DNA of 64,000 bases, taken from contig NZ_JAELVR010000001.1 of assembly GCF_016428585.1 (NCBI RefSeq), positions 186,001 through 250,000 of the forward strand. Reading direction: 5' to 3'. The DNA comes from Sedimentitalea arenosa (GTDB lineage Bacteria; Pseudomonadota; Alphaproteobacteria; Rhodobacterales; Rhodobacteraceae). The position numbers and the translations under genes were made by a program. Below are positions 27,339-42,800 of this stretch, in pieces. The notes under the pieces are model-generated. The model had not been told where the DNA came from. It saw only the letters and a program-made list of their open reading frames with translations, and ran no database searches. Positions within the stretch are counted from its first letter, which is position 1. Each line of letters starts with the position of its first letter.

Positions 27339-28109
27339 TCAGAGTTGCGGATCCTGGCGCGCCTGGCTGGCATAGAGCAGACCGCCGCCGTAGTAGGCGC
27401 TGATCTTGTCCTCCTCCAGAAGGGTCACCTGGTTGCCCGAGGCGTGTTTCGGCACCGCGCCGAAATGCTCGCCATGGATCGAGCGGACGACCACGCGGTC
27501 GGATTTGATCCGCGCCATCGGCAGCGGCACGAGGCGGGTGCCGGTGCCCACGCCGTCGGCCAGCTCGATCTCGAGATAGCGGACCATCTGCTCGGGTTCA
27601 TCCAGCCACATGTCCACGACCGTTCCGGCGGTGGCGCCGTCACCGGCGACGACCGTCAGGCCGCGCGGGTCACGACCGGCCGCCACGTGGAAATGGTCGG
27701 CCGCCTTCATCGGGACGATCTTGGGATGGCCGTGCCCGTCCAGTTCGGGAACGTCGCGCCGCGCCACCCACGAGGCCGGGCCGACACCGTCGGTCATCGG
27801 GTTGCCGGTCGGGTCCATCGGAAAGCCCTCGGACACCGCCGAGCGGGCCAGCGCCAGATCCGGCCGCTCGGCCTTCTGCTCGCTGGGATAGGAAATCGTG
27901 CCCCGTCCATGCGGCAGGATGAAGGTCTTGTCGTCCGGCACCGGGAACAGGCCCTGGTTCGCCGACGGATCGCCGTTCTCGTCCTGCAGCGGATAGCCCT
28001 CGCGCATGTTCTCGCGCTGCAGGTAGAAGATCAGCAGCGCGAAGAAGACCCAGAACAGCCAGATCGACAGGCTCGCCAGGTCGAATTCGCCAAAGAATGT
28101 CTCTGTCAT
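27339..28109 (-). CDS. puhA: Photosynthetic reaction centre H subunit
   Basis: 256 residues from [20 protein letters not shown]. The single N-terminal transmembrane helix (about residues 12-32) and the following [12 protein letters not shown] are diagnostic of the H subunit; the cytoplasmic PRC-barrel domain ends [20 protein letters not shown]. It caps the L/M core made by pufL/pufM and helps proton delivery to QB. The frame runs on upstream to 28214, but that is the end of lhaA in another frame. Confidence 0.98.
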   Translation of the reverse strand: MTETFFGEFDLASLSIWLFWVFFALLIFYLQRENMREGYPLQDENGDPSANQGLFPVPDDKTFILPHGRGTISYPSEQKAERPDLALARSAVSEGFPMDPTGNPMTDGVGPASWVARRDVPELDGHGHPKIVPMKAADHFHVAAGRDPRGLTVVAGDGATAGTVVDMWLDEPEQMVRYLEIELADGVGTGTRLVPLPMARIKSDRVVVRSIHGEHFGAVPKHASGNQVTLLEEDKISAYYGGGLLYASQARQDPQL

Positions 28110-28137
28110 GATAGGTTCCTTTCCATGGGTCGGGGCG

Positions 28138-29577
28138 TCACGTCGGGAAATCGGCGAGACCGACCCTGACCGGCGATCCCGGTGAATGCGTGGGCCTGGC
28201 CGCGGTCCGCACAAGCGGACCCAGCGCGGCCAGGGTGATGAAGATCAGCGCGATCTCGGTGTGATAGACGAAGGAATAGCCGGTGGCGGGTGTGTTCAGC
28301 GCCTCGCCCAGGTTGCCGGCCAGCGCCTGGGTGTTGATGACGTCCCGCAGGGTGCCGCCGATCATGATCGACAGCCCCGCCGCCGTGGCCTGCGCCGCGC
28401 CCCAGGCTCCGAGCGCGAGTCCACGCCCGGCGGTGCCGGTGACCGGCAGGGTCATGGCGGCGGTCAGGGTGGCGACCGCGAACAGCCCGCCGCCCAGCCC
28501 GATCAGGCCGGCCCCGGCGAAGAACAGCGGCGGCGATTGCATCGGGTCCGCGAAGATCACGCAGGAAAACGCGGCCAGCCCCAGCACCAGCCCGAACCCG
28601 CCGATGCGGTAGGGGTTGGCCTGCCGTGCCAGCCAATGCCCCGCAAGGCCGAAACCGATCAGCGCGCCGGTTGCCCACATCGCGGTCAGCAGCGTCGTGG
28701 CGCTGACCGACAGGCCGAGGATCTCGCCGCCATAGGGTTCCAGCAGCACGTCCTGCATGTTGAAGGCCATGGTGCCGAGGAACACCACCAGCAGCAGCCG
28801 GCGCACCTGGCCGCGGCTTGCGAACTCGGCCCAGGCATCGGAGAATCTCGGGCGGGGGGCGGCGCGTTCGGCCTTGCTCATCGGGCGCACGCTTTCCTGT
28901 TTCCAGAGCGCGACCAGGTTCAGCAGGATGCCCACCACCGCCGCGCCCTGCACCACGCGCACGAGGCGCAGCGGCGAGAAATCCCGCAGCAGCCAGCCGA
29001 TGATGACCGCCGATAGGCCCATGCCCAGCAGGAACATGACGTAGAGCAGCGCGACCACGCGCGGCCGCGTCTCGTCCGTCGCCCGGTCGCTGGCCAGCGC
29101 CAGACCGGCGGTCTGCGTCATGTGCAGGCCGAGCCCGGTCATCAGGAAGGCCAGCGCCGCCAGCACCTCGCCCGCGAAGGGCACGTGGTGCACCGGGTCG
29201 CCGCCCAGCACCAGCAGGGCGAAGGGCATGACCGCAAGGCCGCCCATCTGCCAGAGCGAGCCGAACCACAGGTAGGGGATGCGCTTCCAGCCGATGGCGC
29301 TGCGATGGGTGTCGCTGCGAAAGCCCAGCAGCGCGCGGAACGGCGCGATCAGCACCGGCAGTGCGATCATCACCGCGACCACCGTCGCCAGCACGCCCAG
29401 TTCGACGATCATCACCCGGTTCAGCGTTCCCAGCAGCATGACCGAGGCCATGCCGACCGAGACCTGGAACAACGACAGCCGCAGCAACTGGCCCAGCGGC
29501 AGACCGTCGCTTGCGGCATCCGCGAAGGGCAGCACGCGCAGGGTCAGCTGGGTCAGGGGATGCGGCTTCTTGTTCAT
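28138..29577 (-). CDS. lhaA: LH1 assembly protein LhaA (PucC/BCH2-family MFS)
   Basis: 479 residues from [20 protein letters not shown] with about 12 membrane segments. Family marks: [52 protein letters not shown] and [17 protein letters not shown]. Members deliver bacteriochlorophyll to LH1 polypeptides or assist their insertion. It overlaps bchM by 4 bases and precedes puhA by 28 bases, the standard place for lhaA. Confidence 0.94.
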   Translation of the reverse strand: MNKKPHPLTQLTLRVLPFADAASDGLPLGQLLRLSLFQVSVGMASVMLLGTLNRVMIVELGVLATVVAVMIALPVLIAPFRALLGFRSDTHRSAIGWKRIPYLWFGSLWQMGGLAVMPFALLVLGGDPVHHVPFAGEVLAALAFLMTGLGLHMTQTAGLALASDRATDETRPRVVALLYVMFLLGMGLSAVIIGWLLRDFSPLRLVRVVQGAAVVGILLNLVALWKQESVRPMSKAERAAPRPRFSDAWAEFASRGQVRRLLLVVFLGTMAFNMQDVLLEPYGGEILGLSVSATTLLTAMWATGALIGFGLAGHWLARQANPYRIGGFGLVLGLAAFSCVIFADPMQSPPLFFAGAGLIGLGGGLFAVATLTAAMTLPVTGTAGRGLALGAWGAAQATAAGLSIMIGGTLRDVINTQALAGNLGEALNTPATGYSFVYHTEIALIFITLAALGPLVRTAARPTHSPGSPVRVGLADFPT

Positions 29578-30244
29578 GCGCGGTACTCCAGCGCGTGCGA
29601 GATGTAGAAACCCGATGCGGTGCGGCCCAGATCCGCAAGCCGTCCGCTGTCGGCGACGCCGCGCGCCAGCGTGGCCGGTGCATGTGGCACCATGACCGGA
29701 GAGCGGTCGCTGCGCGGGAACAGCTTGCCCGCGTACCACATGCCCATCAGCAGGGGCGTGCGCGGCGCGACGGTGAAGACCAGCGCCTGATCGCAACGTG
29801 CACCCAGCCCGGTGATCGCCGCGCGGATATCGGCGGCGCCGTAGTAGATCAGGCTGTCCATCGCCAAGGCATAGTCGAAGCGGCCGAGATCGGCGTCCAG
29901 CATGTCTCCGCAGGCAAACCGTACCCGTGCCGCCAGCGTCGGGTCGAGCCGGGTACGGGCGATCTCGATCAGCGAGGGCGAAACATCCACCGCCACCACG
30001 TCGGCTCCGCGCGCGGCGAGCTCCGCCGTCATCTGCCCCGCGCCACAGCCGGCATCCAGCACCCGCGCACCGCGCAGGTCATCCGGCAACCGCGCCAGCA
30101 TCCGCGCCCGCATCCGGTCGCGCCCGCGCCGAACAGTTTCGCGGATGCGGCTGACCTTGGCGGTGCTGGTCAGGCGTTCCCAGGTCTGGGTCGCGGTCTG
30201 GTCGAAATAGGTTTCGACACGGGATCTGGTGGCTTCGTATGTCA

Positions 30245-30245
<1 letters not shown>
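29574..30245 (-). CDS. bchM: Mg-protoporphyrin IX O-methyltransferase
   Basis: 223 residues. SAM-binding motif VLDAGCGAGQMTAELAARGADVVAVD near residues 63-88 and the BchM-specific N-terminus SRVETYFDQTATQTWERL. It methylates the C13 propionate made by the chelatase product before the AcsF cyclase step. One-base overlap with bchL and 4-base overlap with lhaA. Confidence 0.97.
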
Positions 30246-31156
<911 letters not shown>

Positions 31157-31178
31157 TCAAGGGTTGGGGTCAGTCGGG

Positions 31179-34100
31179 TCATTCGGCGGCAATTCCTTCC
31201 ATTCGATCCTCGAGCGCATCGGAGGCGGATTGCAGGGCGGCCAGCGTCTCGGCGTCGGGCTGCCAATAGGCGCGGTCGTTGGCTTCGAGCAGGCGATTGG
31301 CCATGCGGGAGCTGGCGACCGGGTTCAGCTCCGAGATCCGCTTGCGCATCTCCTCGTCCAGAACGAAGGTTTCCGAGATCCGCTGATAGACCCAGGGGTC
31401 GACCTGCCCGGTGGTCGCCGACCAGCCCAGCGTGTTGGTCACATGCGCCTCGATCTGGCGCACGCCTTCCGAGCCGTGGCTCAGCAGCGCTTCGTAGAAT
31501 TTCGGGTTGAGCGAGCGCGACCGGGTTTCCAGCGCCACCTGCTCGGACAGCGTGCGCACCTTGCCGGCGCCGCGGGTCTGGTCGCTGATGTAGATCGCCG
31601 CCTCGGTGCCGCGGGCGCGTTTCACGGCGCGCGATATCCCGCCCAGCGTGTCGAAGTAATGATCGACCGTGGTCACGCCCAGTTCGACCGATTCAAGGTT
31701 TTGATAGGCGACCTCGACGGTGCCCAGCACGCTCTGCAGCAGGGCGGGGTTCTGTTCGGCCTTGCCATCGACGCCATATGCGAAACTCTTGCGCGCCTGG
31801 TAGGCGTCTGCCAGCTCGTCCTCGTCGTCGAAGGCCGAGCTGTCGACCAGCTGATTCACGTTCGAGCCATAGGCGCCCTCGGCGTTGGAGAACACGCGCA
31901 AGGCGGCGGTTTCGAGGCTGGTGCCGGTTGTCTCGGCATGGGCCAGCGCATGGGCGCGGATGAAGTTCATCTCCAGCGGCTCGTCCGCCTGCGCGGCTTT
32001 CAGCGCCGCCTCGGCGAGCAGCTTGGTCTGCAGCGGCAGCAGGTCGCGGAAGATGCCCGACAGGGTCATGATGACGTCGATCCGGGGCCGACCGAGCGTG
32101 TCCAGCGGGATCAGGTCCGCCCCGGCCAGCCGCCCGAAACTGTCAAACCGCGGCTTGGCCCCGATCAGCGCCAGTGCCTGCCCGATCGGCCCGCCGTCGG
32201 ACTTGATGTTGTCGCTGCCCCAGAGCACAAGCGCGATCGACCGGGGCAGGCCGGCATGGGTGTCCAGCAGCAGTTGCGCCTGCTTCGCGCCCTCGCGGCA
32301 GGCGAATTCGGTCGGCATGCGGAACGGGTCGAAGGCGTGAATGTTGCGCCCGGTGGGCAGGATGTCCGGGTTCCGGATCAGGTCACCGCCCGGCACCGGC
32401 GAGGTGAACCGCGCATCCAGGGCGCGCAGCAGGGCGGGAATCTCGTGATCCTGCTCCAGCGCAGCGGCGATCCGCGCGCGGGTCTCCGGCGGCGCCTCGG
32501 TGACGAGGGCGAGGTAGTCGGCCCGCGCCTGGTCCGTCAGCGGGCGGCCCAGAACGTGCAACCCCTCGGGGATCAGCGCATCCTCGGTCTCCAGCAGCTT
32601 CAGCCACAGGGCCGCGGCGTCGCTGCCGTCCAGATCCACCGCCTCGGCCTGTTCGCGGATCAGCAGCTCCAGCTCGCCCCGTCCCTCGGCGCCGGGCGCC
32701 ATCTCGCGCCAGCGCGTCAGGCTGTCCTTCAGATCGACAAGCCCCTTGTAGAGGCCCGCCGCCGCCAGCGGCGGGGTCAGGTGGGTGACGGTGATGGCCC
32801 CGCTGCGCCGCTTGGCCAGCGTCGCCTCGGACGGGTTATTGCCGGCATAGAGATAGACGTTCGGGAGATTGCCGATCAGCCGGTCCGGCCAGTCGCGCGC
32901 GCCCATCCCGGCCTGCTTGCCGGGCATGAACTCCAGCGCGCCATGCATGCCGAAATGCAGGATCGCGTCGGCCTCGTAGGTCGATTTCAGCCACAGGTAG
33001 AAGGCCGCGAAGGCATGGGTCGGGGCAAAGCCGCGCTCGAACAGCAGGCGCATCGGGTCGCCTTCGTAACCGAAGGCGGGCTGCACGCCGACGAAGATAT
33101 TGCCGAAGCGTTGCCCCAGAACGAAGACGCCGCGCCCGTCCGATTGCACCCGACCCGGCGCCGGACCCCAGACCGCCTCGATCTCGTCCAGATGCGGCGT
33201 GCCGCGCACGATCGCATCGGCGCTGAAATGGTCGACGACATTCGCCTCCTGGCCGAACTGGCGGGAATTGCCGCCCAGCACCGCGGCCCGCAGGGCATCG
33301 ACATCCTCGGGCAGATCGACCGAATAGCCATGCGCCTTCATCGCGGCGAGCGTGTTGAACAGCGATTCAAAGACGCTGAGATAGGCCGCTGTGCCGGTCG
33401 CGCCCGCATTGGGCGGAAAGCCGAACAGCACGATGGCCACCTTCTTCTCGGCGAGGGCGCGTTGCCGCAACCGCACCAGCCGCGCGGTCTTGTCCACCAG
33501 TGCGTCGATCCGCTCGGGGCAGGGCGCCATTTCCTTGGCGCCGGGGGCGCGGCTGCAGTTCCGGTCGCAACCGGAGCAGCCCTCGGCCCCGTGCCGGCCG
33601 CCATAGACGGTGGGTGCGATGGCGCCGTCCAGCTCGGGCAGGGCGATCAGCATCGTGGTCTCGATCGGGCCCAGCCCCTGCGCGCTGTCGGCCCATTGGC
33701 CCAGAGTCTGGAACTCCAGTGGATGCGCCGCCAGATAGGGCAGGTCGAGATCCTGCAGCACCGAGATCGCCGCCGCGTTGTCGTTATAGGCCGGCCCGCC
33801 CACCAGGCTGAACCCGGTCAGCGACACCAGCGCATCGATCGTCACGCCACCCTCGCCGCGAAAATACGCGGCGATCGCGGGCCGCGCATCCAACCCGCCG
33901 GCAAAGGCCGCGACGACCTTCAGACCGCGCGCCTGCATCGCCCGGATCACCGTGTCGTAATGCGCCGTGTCCGAAGACAGCACATAGGAGCGCATCAGCA
34001 GCAGCCCGACCGTGCCGACGCTGTCTTTCGGGTTGGGCAGCGCGTCCACGTCGGTGGTCATGCGCGCGGGCAGGTCCGGGTGGTAGAGCCCGACCTCGGG

Positions 34101-34737
34101 ATACTCCAGCGGGGCCGGCGCCTCGACACCGCGCCATTCCGCGCGGCTGGCGTATTTGCTGACAAGGAAGCGGACCATCGCCTCGATATTGTCGTCCGAG
34201 CCGCCCAGCCAGTATTGCATCACCAGGAACCAGGCGCGCAGGTCCTGCGCCTTGCCGGGGATGAAGCGCAGGATGCGCGGCAGGCGGCGCAGCATCCGCA
34301 TCTTCTTCTCGCCGCTTTCGGTCGAGGGCTTGTCCGAGCCGCGCAGCCGCTTCATCAGCCGCGACATCGACGAGGGCGGGGCCGACATGTCGAGACTGCC
34401 CAGCTTGGTCAGCCTGACGATGGCGGCATCGGCGATCACGCCGATCATCCCGTCCACCTCGTCGCGTCGCGCGGCAAGGTCGGGCAGGATCGCCCGGACG
34501 TGTTCTTCGAGAAACAGAAGGTTGGCGACGATCATGTCCGCCGCCCGGATCGCCTCCCGGGACGCGGTCAGGGCGGCTGGGTTCTCGCCCCACTCGGCCG
34601 CCGCGTGCACGGACACACGCAGGCCCGGGAAATCCGCGGCCAAACGCGCACTGGCGCGTTCGACCGGTCCGGCAGCGTGGGAATCCAGCGTGAGGATCAC
34701 GATGCGATAGGCCGCCGGCGCGGCGGGCAGGGTGACA

Positions 34738-34748
<11 letters not shown>
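31179..34748 (-). CDS. bchH: Magnesium chelatase subunit H
   Basis: 1189 residues from the ATG at 34748 ([24 protein letters not shown]), preferred over the ATG at 34766 because GAAGG lies at the right distance and the N-terminus then resembles known BchH. It is a CobN/BchH-type large subunit that binds protoporphyrin IX and inserts Mg2+ with BchI and BchD. The start of bchI is at the right end of this window. It overlaps bchB by 11 bases. Full-length, no interruptions seen. Confidence 0.97.
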
Positions 34749-38069
<3,321 letters not shown>

Positions 38070-38090
38070 TTAATGGCCGCGCTCTTGGAG

Positions 38091-38108
38091 TGTCAACTAA
38101 AACTTACA
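38091..38108. promoter_or_regulatory. PpsR/CrtJ binding palindrome before bchF
   Basis: Perfect TGT-N12-ACA. The minus-strand TTGACA (38096 down to 38091) overlaps the site and is a plausible bchF -35, so PpsR would compete with RNA polymerase. Lies 53 bp upstream of the bchF start. Confidence 0.85.
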
Positions 38109-38232
38109 CATGTTGCGCTGACAGGTGGTGCGCCAAATCCTGAGTGATTCCGTAGGGGGCCGGGGCTAAATGCCGAAGAAACCGAAGAAAAATGAACGGT
38201 ACGGCTTGAAAAGATGGAACAATCTGCTTTTG

Positions 38233-38250
38233 TGTCTATTGGCTTTGACA
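38233..38250. promoter_or_regulatory. PpsR/CrtJ binding palindrome before ppaA
   Basis: Perfect TGT-N12-ACA 96 bp upstream of the ppaA start; the TTGACA at its right end (38245-38250) could be the ppaA-ppsR -35. Suggests that PpsR controls its own operon, and with the site at 38091 it may allow looping across bchF/ppaA. Confidence 0.8.
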
Positions 38251-38345
38251 TTTTTCGGATCCTGAATGACACTTGAGTGGCTCTTTATGCACATCGCGAG
38301 CCTTCTGCAGTGCGCCGCACCGCCGTTGGCCGGAAAGGCGCTGCC

Positions 38346-39125
38346 ATGGCCCGTTCACCCAAGGACCCGTTTTTGTCAGGTGTCGACGACAAGCGCGTCG
38401 ACGCGCTTGCGCGGAGGGTTATCTCCGCACTCCGAAACAGACCGCCGCGTGAATTGCGCGACCGGATCCGTGATGCGACCGACTGGCTCGTCGAGACCGT
38501 TCTCTCCAAGGACATCTTCATCGCCGAAGATGCGCGTGCCGAGTTGATGTCGCGCAATCTCCTTCCCGCGGATATCATGGATCATTGCATCGCCGATGCC
38601 GCGCGCGAACTCGGCGAGCGCTGGACGAAGGACGTCGCCACGTTCTCGCAGGTATCGCTGGGCTCGGCCCGGCTGCACGGTCTGTGCAAGCATTTCGCCG
38701 TCGATTGGGAGCCCAGCCGAAACCTGCGGCCCAACGGCTCGGTGCTGATCGCGGTCTGCGACCGCGAGGATCACCTGATCGGTCCGGTCATTCTGGCCGA
38801 TCAATTGCGGCGCGCGGGCTACTCGGTGCACCTGATGGTGCGCGCGACGCCGGAAAAGCTGCTCAGCAAGCTGACATCCGAGCCGTTCTCCACCGTGCTG
38901 ATCTCCTGCAGCGGGCTCGGATCGCTCACGGATGCGGCCAGCGCCGTCAAACTGGTGCGCCGCAAGCTCTCCAAGGTGCCGCGCCTGGTTCTTGGCGGAC
39001 CGGTGCTTGACCATGCCGAGGATTTGTTGGAAACGACCGGAGTCGATCTGGTGACCAACAGCATTGCCGCCGCGGTGGCCGTGCCGGACGACTTCCCGCA
39101 AAGCGCGGCAGTGGCGGACAAATGA
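38346..39125 (+). CDS. ppaA: PpaA/AerR cobalamin-binding antirepressor
   Basis: 259 residues from the ATG at 38346. Matches the PpaA/AerR group: an N-terminal helical domain (about 1-90), then a B12-binding domain with VLIAVCDREDHLIGPVILADQLRRAGYSVHLM and VLISCSGLGSL. The family binds a corrinoid in a light-dependent way and modulates PpsR. Its stop overlaps the ppsR start (ATGA), so regulator and antirepressor are made together. Confidence 0.94.
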   Translation: MARSPKDPFLSGVDDKRVDALARRVISALRNRPPRELRDRIRDATDWLVETVLSKDIFIAEDARAELMSRNLLPADIMDHCIADAARELGERWTKDVATFSQVSLGSARLHGLCKHFAVDWEPSRNLRPNGSVLIAVCDREDHLIGPVILADQLRRAGYSVHLMVRATPEKLLSKLTSEPFSTVLISCSGLGSLTDAASAVKLVRRKLSKVPRLVLGGPVLDHAEDLLETTGVDLVTNSIAAAVAVPDDFPQSAAVADK

Positions 39126-40543
39126 ACTCGAAAGACAGGCATACTCTGGCGGCCCGATCGATCCCGGTGATCGAACCCGAATACCTGCCCAGTGTCCTGT
39201 CCACGGCGTCGGACCTGGCGCTCGTCATCACCGAGGACGGTCGCACGACCTCGGTCATGGCCAACGAGAAGACCGGCGGGTACGGCAATCTCGACCATTG
39301 GCACGGGCGCCCGCTGTTTCAGTTCCTGACCCAGGAATGCCAGGGCAAGCTGCAGTCGATCCTCGACCGGTTCGCCGCCGGCGAACCCGGGCCGATCACC
39401 GCCGAACTGAACCACCGCGACAACGCCACATGGCAATTCCCGATCCGCTACGTGATCCACCGCGTCGGGCGCGAGGGCGCGCTGCTGATGCTGGGCCGCG
39501 ACCTGCAGCAGGTCGCCGAAACCCAGCAGCAACTGGTTCAGGCACAGGTCGCGCTCGAACGCGGCTACGAGGAACGGCGCGAATTCGACGCCCGTTACCG
39601 GATGCTGATGGCCGCGACCCGCGACGCCTTCGTGCTGGTGTCGGTGTCGGACGGGCGCATCCGCGATCTGAATGCCGCCGCCGCCAACGTGCTCGGCTCG
39701 GGCATGGACGAGCTCGAAGGCGCCGCCTTCGCGCAGGAGTTCAAGGACCGCCGCCGCACCGAGTTCGTCGAGAGCCTGCTCAACGTCGCCATGTCCGAGA
39801 CCAATTCCGATCTCCCGGTCGTGACCCGCTCCACCCGCCGCGCGATCAGCGTCTCACCGATGCTGTTCCGGGCCGCCGGGGAGCGTTACCTGTTCTGCCG
39901 GCTCGATCCGGACGATGCCGAACACCCGATGGACGACCGGCTCAGCATGACGCTGAACGCCATGTTCCGCGACGGCAAGGACGCCATCGTCTTCACCGAT
40001 CCCAAGGGCGTGATCGAGGCCGCGAACGAGGCCTTCGTCGACATGATCGACTTCGGCAACATCTCCGACGTCAAGGGCCGCAGCATCTCCGACTACCTCG
40101 CGCGCGGGCAGATCGACACCACCGTGCTGCTGGAAAACGCCATGCGCTCGGGCCACATGCGGGTCTATTCCACCCGCCTCAAGAACGAGCTGGGCGGCTG
40201 GACCGCGGTCGAGATCTCGGTCTCCTATCTCAACATCAAGTCGCGCCCCTCGGTCGCCTTCCTGGTGCGGGACGCCAGCCGTGTCGAGGCGATGCGCACC
40301 ACGCTCAACCCGCAATCCGAAGAGGCGGTGCATCACAACGTCGCCGAACTGGTCGGCTCGGCCAAGCTCAAGGACATCGTCGCCGAAACCAACGACGTGA
40401 TCGAGAAGATGTGCATCGAGACCGCCATCGAACTGACCCAGAACAACCGCGCCGCGGCGGCGGAAATGCTCGGCCTCTCCCGGCAGAGCCTCTACGTCAA
40501 GCTGCGCAAATACGGCCTGCAGGACCGCGACGGCGACAGCTGA
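39122..40543 (+). CDS. ppsR: Photosynthesis repressor PpsR/CrtJ
   Basis: 473 residues. PAS domains in the N-terminal and central parts (about 15-125, 155-265 and 280-390), then a Fis-type helix-turn-helix at about 432-465 (NNRAAAAEMLGLSRQSLYVK). The two redox-sensitive cysteines of the family appear to be kept: C259 (YLFCRLDP) and C431 (EKMCIETAIEL). It represses bch, crt, puf and puc promoters by binding TGT-N12-ACA in aerobic conditions or strong light. Eight such perfect sites occur in this window. Transcribed with ppaA. Confidence 0.97.
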   Translation: MNSKDRHTLAARSIPVIEPEYLPSVLSTASDLALVITEDGRTTSVMANEKTGGYGNLDHWHGRPLFQFLTQECQGKLQSILDRFAAGEPGPITAELNHRDNATWQFPIRYVIHRVGREGALLMLGRDLQQVAETQQQLVQAQVALERGYEERREFDARYRMLMAATRDAFVLVSVSDGRIRDLNAAAANVLGSGMDELEGAAFAQEFKDRRRTEFVESLLNVAMSETNSDLPVVTRSTRRAISVSPMLFRAAGERYLFCRLDPDDAEHPMDDRLSMTLNAMFRDGKDAIVFTDPKGVIEAANEAFVDMIDFGNISDVKGRSISDYLARGQIDTTVLLENAMRSGHMRVYSTRLKNELGGWTAVEISVSYLNIKSRPSVAFLVRDASRVEAMRTTLNPQSEEAVHHNVAELVGSAKLKDIVAETNDVIEKMCIETAIELTQNNRAAAAEMLGLSRQSLYVKLRKYGLQDRDGDS

Positions 40544-40587
40544 TCGCCGCCAGTCCGCAAGTGTAAACTTCTTGCAACGACTCGATG

Positions 40588-40605
40588 TGTCAGTCAAACT
40601 GGACA
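40588..40605. promoter_or_regulatory. PpsR/CrtJ palindrome immediately before bchG
   Basis: Perfect TGT-N12-ACA that ends one base before the bchG ATG. A second, degenerate copy (TGT-N12-ACG) is at 40562-40579, 8 bases away, which fits the usual pair-wise binding. The position over the translation start means the site lies at or downstream of the transcription start. Confidence 0.78.
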
Positions 40606-40606
40606 C

Positions 40607-41512
40607 ATGGCCGTATCAGAAAAATTACACCCCAGACCTCTCCCCGATCCGGCGGCCGCGCTGCAGCTGATCAAGCCGATCACCTGGTTTCCACCGATGT
40701 GGGCCTATCTCTGCGGCGTCGTCGCCTCCGGGGTCTCGCCGCAGGGGCAATGGGGGCTGGTCGCGCTCGGCATCCTGCTGGCCGGTCCCATCGTCTGCGG
40801 GATGAGCCAGGCCGCGAACGACTGGTGCGACCGGCATGTCGACGCGATCAACGAACCCGACAGGCCGATTCCCTCCGGGCGCATCCCCGGACGCTGGGGC
40901 CTGTGGATCGCGCTGGCGATGTCGGTGCTGTCCCTTGCGGTCGGCCTTCTGCTCGGCCCCTGGGGTTTCGCCGCGACCGTGGTCGGGGTGATTGCCGCCT
41001 GGGCCTATTCCGCCGAGCCGGTCCGCCTGAAACGCTCGGGCGTCTGGGGGCCGGGTCTCGTCGGACTGTGCTACGAGGGGCTGCCCTGGTTCACCGGTGC
41101 CGCCGTGCTGTCTGCGGGGGCGCCCGCCGCGCCGGTCGTCGTCATGGCGCTGCTCTACGCGCTCGGGGCCCACGGCATCATGACGCTCAATGATTTCAAG
41201 GCCCTGGAGGGTGACCGTCAGACCGGCGTCAACTCGCTCCCGGTGACTCTCGGCCCCGAGCGCGCCGCCCGGCTGGCCTGCTGGGTCATGGCCGCTCCCC
41301 AGGTCGTGGTGATCGCGCTGCTCCTGGTCTGGGACCGGCCGCTACATGCGTTCGCCATCGCCGCCGTCCTGCTCGGGCAACTGGCCGCGATGCGCATCCT
41401 GCTGCGCGACCCCAAGGCCCGTGCGCCCTGGTACAATGCGGTGGGCGTCACGCTCTACGTCTCGGGCATGATGATCACCGCCTTCGGCATCCGCACGTTG
41501 GAGTTGCTCTGA
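40607..41512 (+). CDS. bchG: Bacteriochlorophyll synthase (geranylgeranyl/phytyl transferase)
   Basis: 301 residues, about eight membrane segments, UbiA superfamily. The prenyl-diphosphate/Mg motifs NDWCDRHVDAINEPDRPIPSG (first Asp motif) and DFKALEGDRQTGVNSLP (second) are complete. It esterifies bacteriochlorophyllide a with geranylgeranyl diphosphate. The stop overlaps the next start by one base. A PpsR site abuts the start codon. Confidence 0.97.
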   Translation: MAVSEKLHPRPLPDPAAALQLIKPITWFPPMWAYLCGVVASGVSPQGQWGLVALGILLAGPIVCGMSQAANDWCDRHVDAINEPDRPIPSGRIPGRWGLWIALAMSVLSLAVGLLLGPWGFAATVVGVIAAWAYSAEPVRLKRSGVWGPGLVGLCYEGLPWFTGAAVLSAGAPAAPVVVMALLYALGAHGIMTLNDFKALEGDRQTGVNSLPVTLGPERAARLACWVMAAPQVVVIALLLVWDRPLHAFAIAAVLLGQLAAMRILLRDPKARAPWYNAVGVTLYVSGMMITAFGIRTLELL

Positions 41513-42798
41513 TGACCCTGTCCTGGCTGTCCATCGTCCGCCTCGGCCTCGTGCAGATGTGCCTCGGCGCGATCGTGGTCCTGACCACCTCGACCCTGAA
41601 CCGGCTGATGGTCGTCGAACTGGCGCTGCCGGCGGTGCTGCCGGGGCTGCTGGTGGCGCTGCATTACGGCATCCAGATCACCCGCCCGCAATGGGGCTAT
41701 CGCTCCGACACCGGCGGGCGGCGCACGCGCTGGATCATCCTCGGCATGATCGCGCTGGCGCTCGGTGGTCTCGGCGCGGCGTTCGGTGTCGTGCTCTTCG
41801 CGCACAGCTTCGCCGCCGGGCTGGCGCTGTCGGTGCTGGCCTATGCGCTGATCGGGCTGGGGGTCGGCGCGTCCGGCACTTCGCTGCTGGCACTGCTCGC
41901 CACCGCCACCGATCCCAAGCGCCGCGCGGCGGCGGCCACCATCACCTGGCTGATGATGATCGCGGGCATCGCGGTCACCGCCGGCACCGTTGGCGCCTTT
42001 CTCGACCCCTACAGCCCGGCGCTGCTGATGCGGATCGTGGCCATCGTCACCCTCGGCGCGGTCGGCCTCACCTGCCTCGCGGTCTGGGGCGTCGAACGCG
42101 GCCTCGTGCGCCGCTCCGAGCCGCGCCCGGTGCCCTTCCTGCCGGCCCTGCGGCAGGTCTGGAGCGATCCCGGCGCGCGCAACTTCACCATCTTCGTCTT
42201 CCTCTCGATGACCGCCTATTTCATGCAGGAGCTGATCCTCGAGCCCTATGCCGGTCTGGTCTTCGGCTTCACGCCGGGCCAGTCGACCTCGCTTTCGGGC
42301 GCGCAGAACGGCGGTGTCTTTCTCGGGATGCTGACCGTCGGCATCGCCGCCACCGGCCTCGGTCTCGGCTCGCTGCGGGCCTGGGTGATGGCGGGCTGTG
42401 TCGGCTCGGCCGTCAGCCTCGGGCTGATCTCGGCGCTCGGCCCGGTCGGGCCGGGCGCGCCGCTGGTGCCCGCCGTCGTGATGCTCGGCGTCTTCAACGG
42501 CATGTTCGCGGTCGCCGCGATCGGCGCGATGATGGCGCTGGCCGGGCAGGGGCAGGGCAGCCGCGAAGGCATGCGCATGGGGCTCTGGGGCGCGGCGCAG
42601 GCCATCGCCGCGGGCTTCGGCGGACTGCTCGGCGCAGCCGCCGTCGATCTTCTGCGCCGTGGCATGACCGGCGACATCGCCGCCTTCGGCACCGTGTTCC
42701 TGCTCGAAGCCGCCCTCTTTCTCTGCGCCGCGATGATGGCGGCGCGCACCATGAAACCCAAGGCCGTCAGCGCCCCCACTCTGGTTCCGGGAGAATAG
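41512..42798 (+). CDS. PucC/BCH2-family MFS protein between bchG and bchP
   Basis: 428 residues, about 12 membrane segments. Shares family blocks with LhaA: VLTTSTLNRLMVVELALPAVLPGLLV, YRSDTGGRRTRWI and MQELILEPYAGLVFGFTPG. This is the Orf428 position found in Rhodobacter clusters; such proteins are thought to help handle pigment or place it in light-harvesting complexes. Coupled to bchG (TGATG), and bchP starts two bases after its stop. Confidence 0.9.
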   Translation: MTLSWLSIVRLGLVQMCLGAIVVLTTSTLNRLMVVELALPAVLPGLLVALHYGIQITRPQWGYRSDTGGRRTRWIILGMIALALGGLGAAFGVVLFAHSFAAGLALSVLAYALIGLGVGASGTSLLALLATATDPKRRAAAATITWLMMIAGIAVTAGTVGAFLDPYSPALLMRIVAIVTLGAVGLTCLAVWGVERGLVRRSEPRPVPFLPALRQVWSDPGARNFTIFVFLSMTAYFMQELILEPYAGLVFGFTPGQSTSLSGAQNGGVFLGMLTVGIAATGLGLGSLRAWVMAGCVGSAVSLGLISALGPVGPGAPLVPAVVMLGVFNGMFAVAAIGAMMALAGQGQGSREGMRMGLWGAAQAIAAGFGGLLGAAAVDLLRRGMTGDIAAFGTVFLLEAALFLCAAMMAARTMKPKAVSAPTLVPGE

Positions 42799-42800
42799 CC

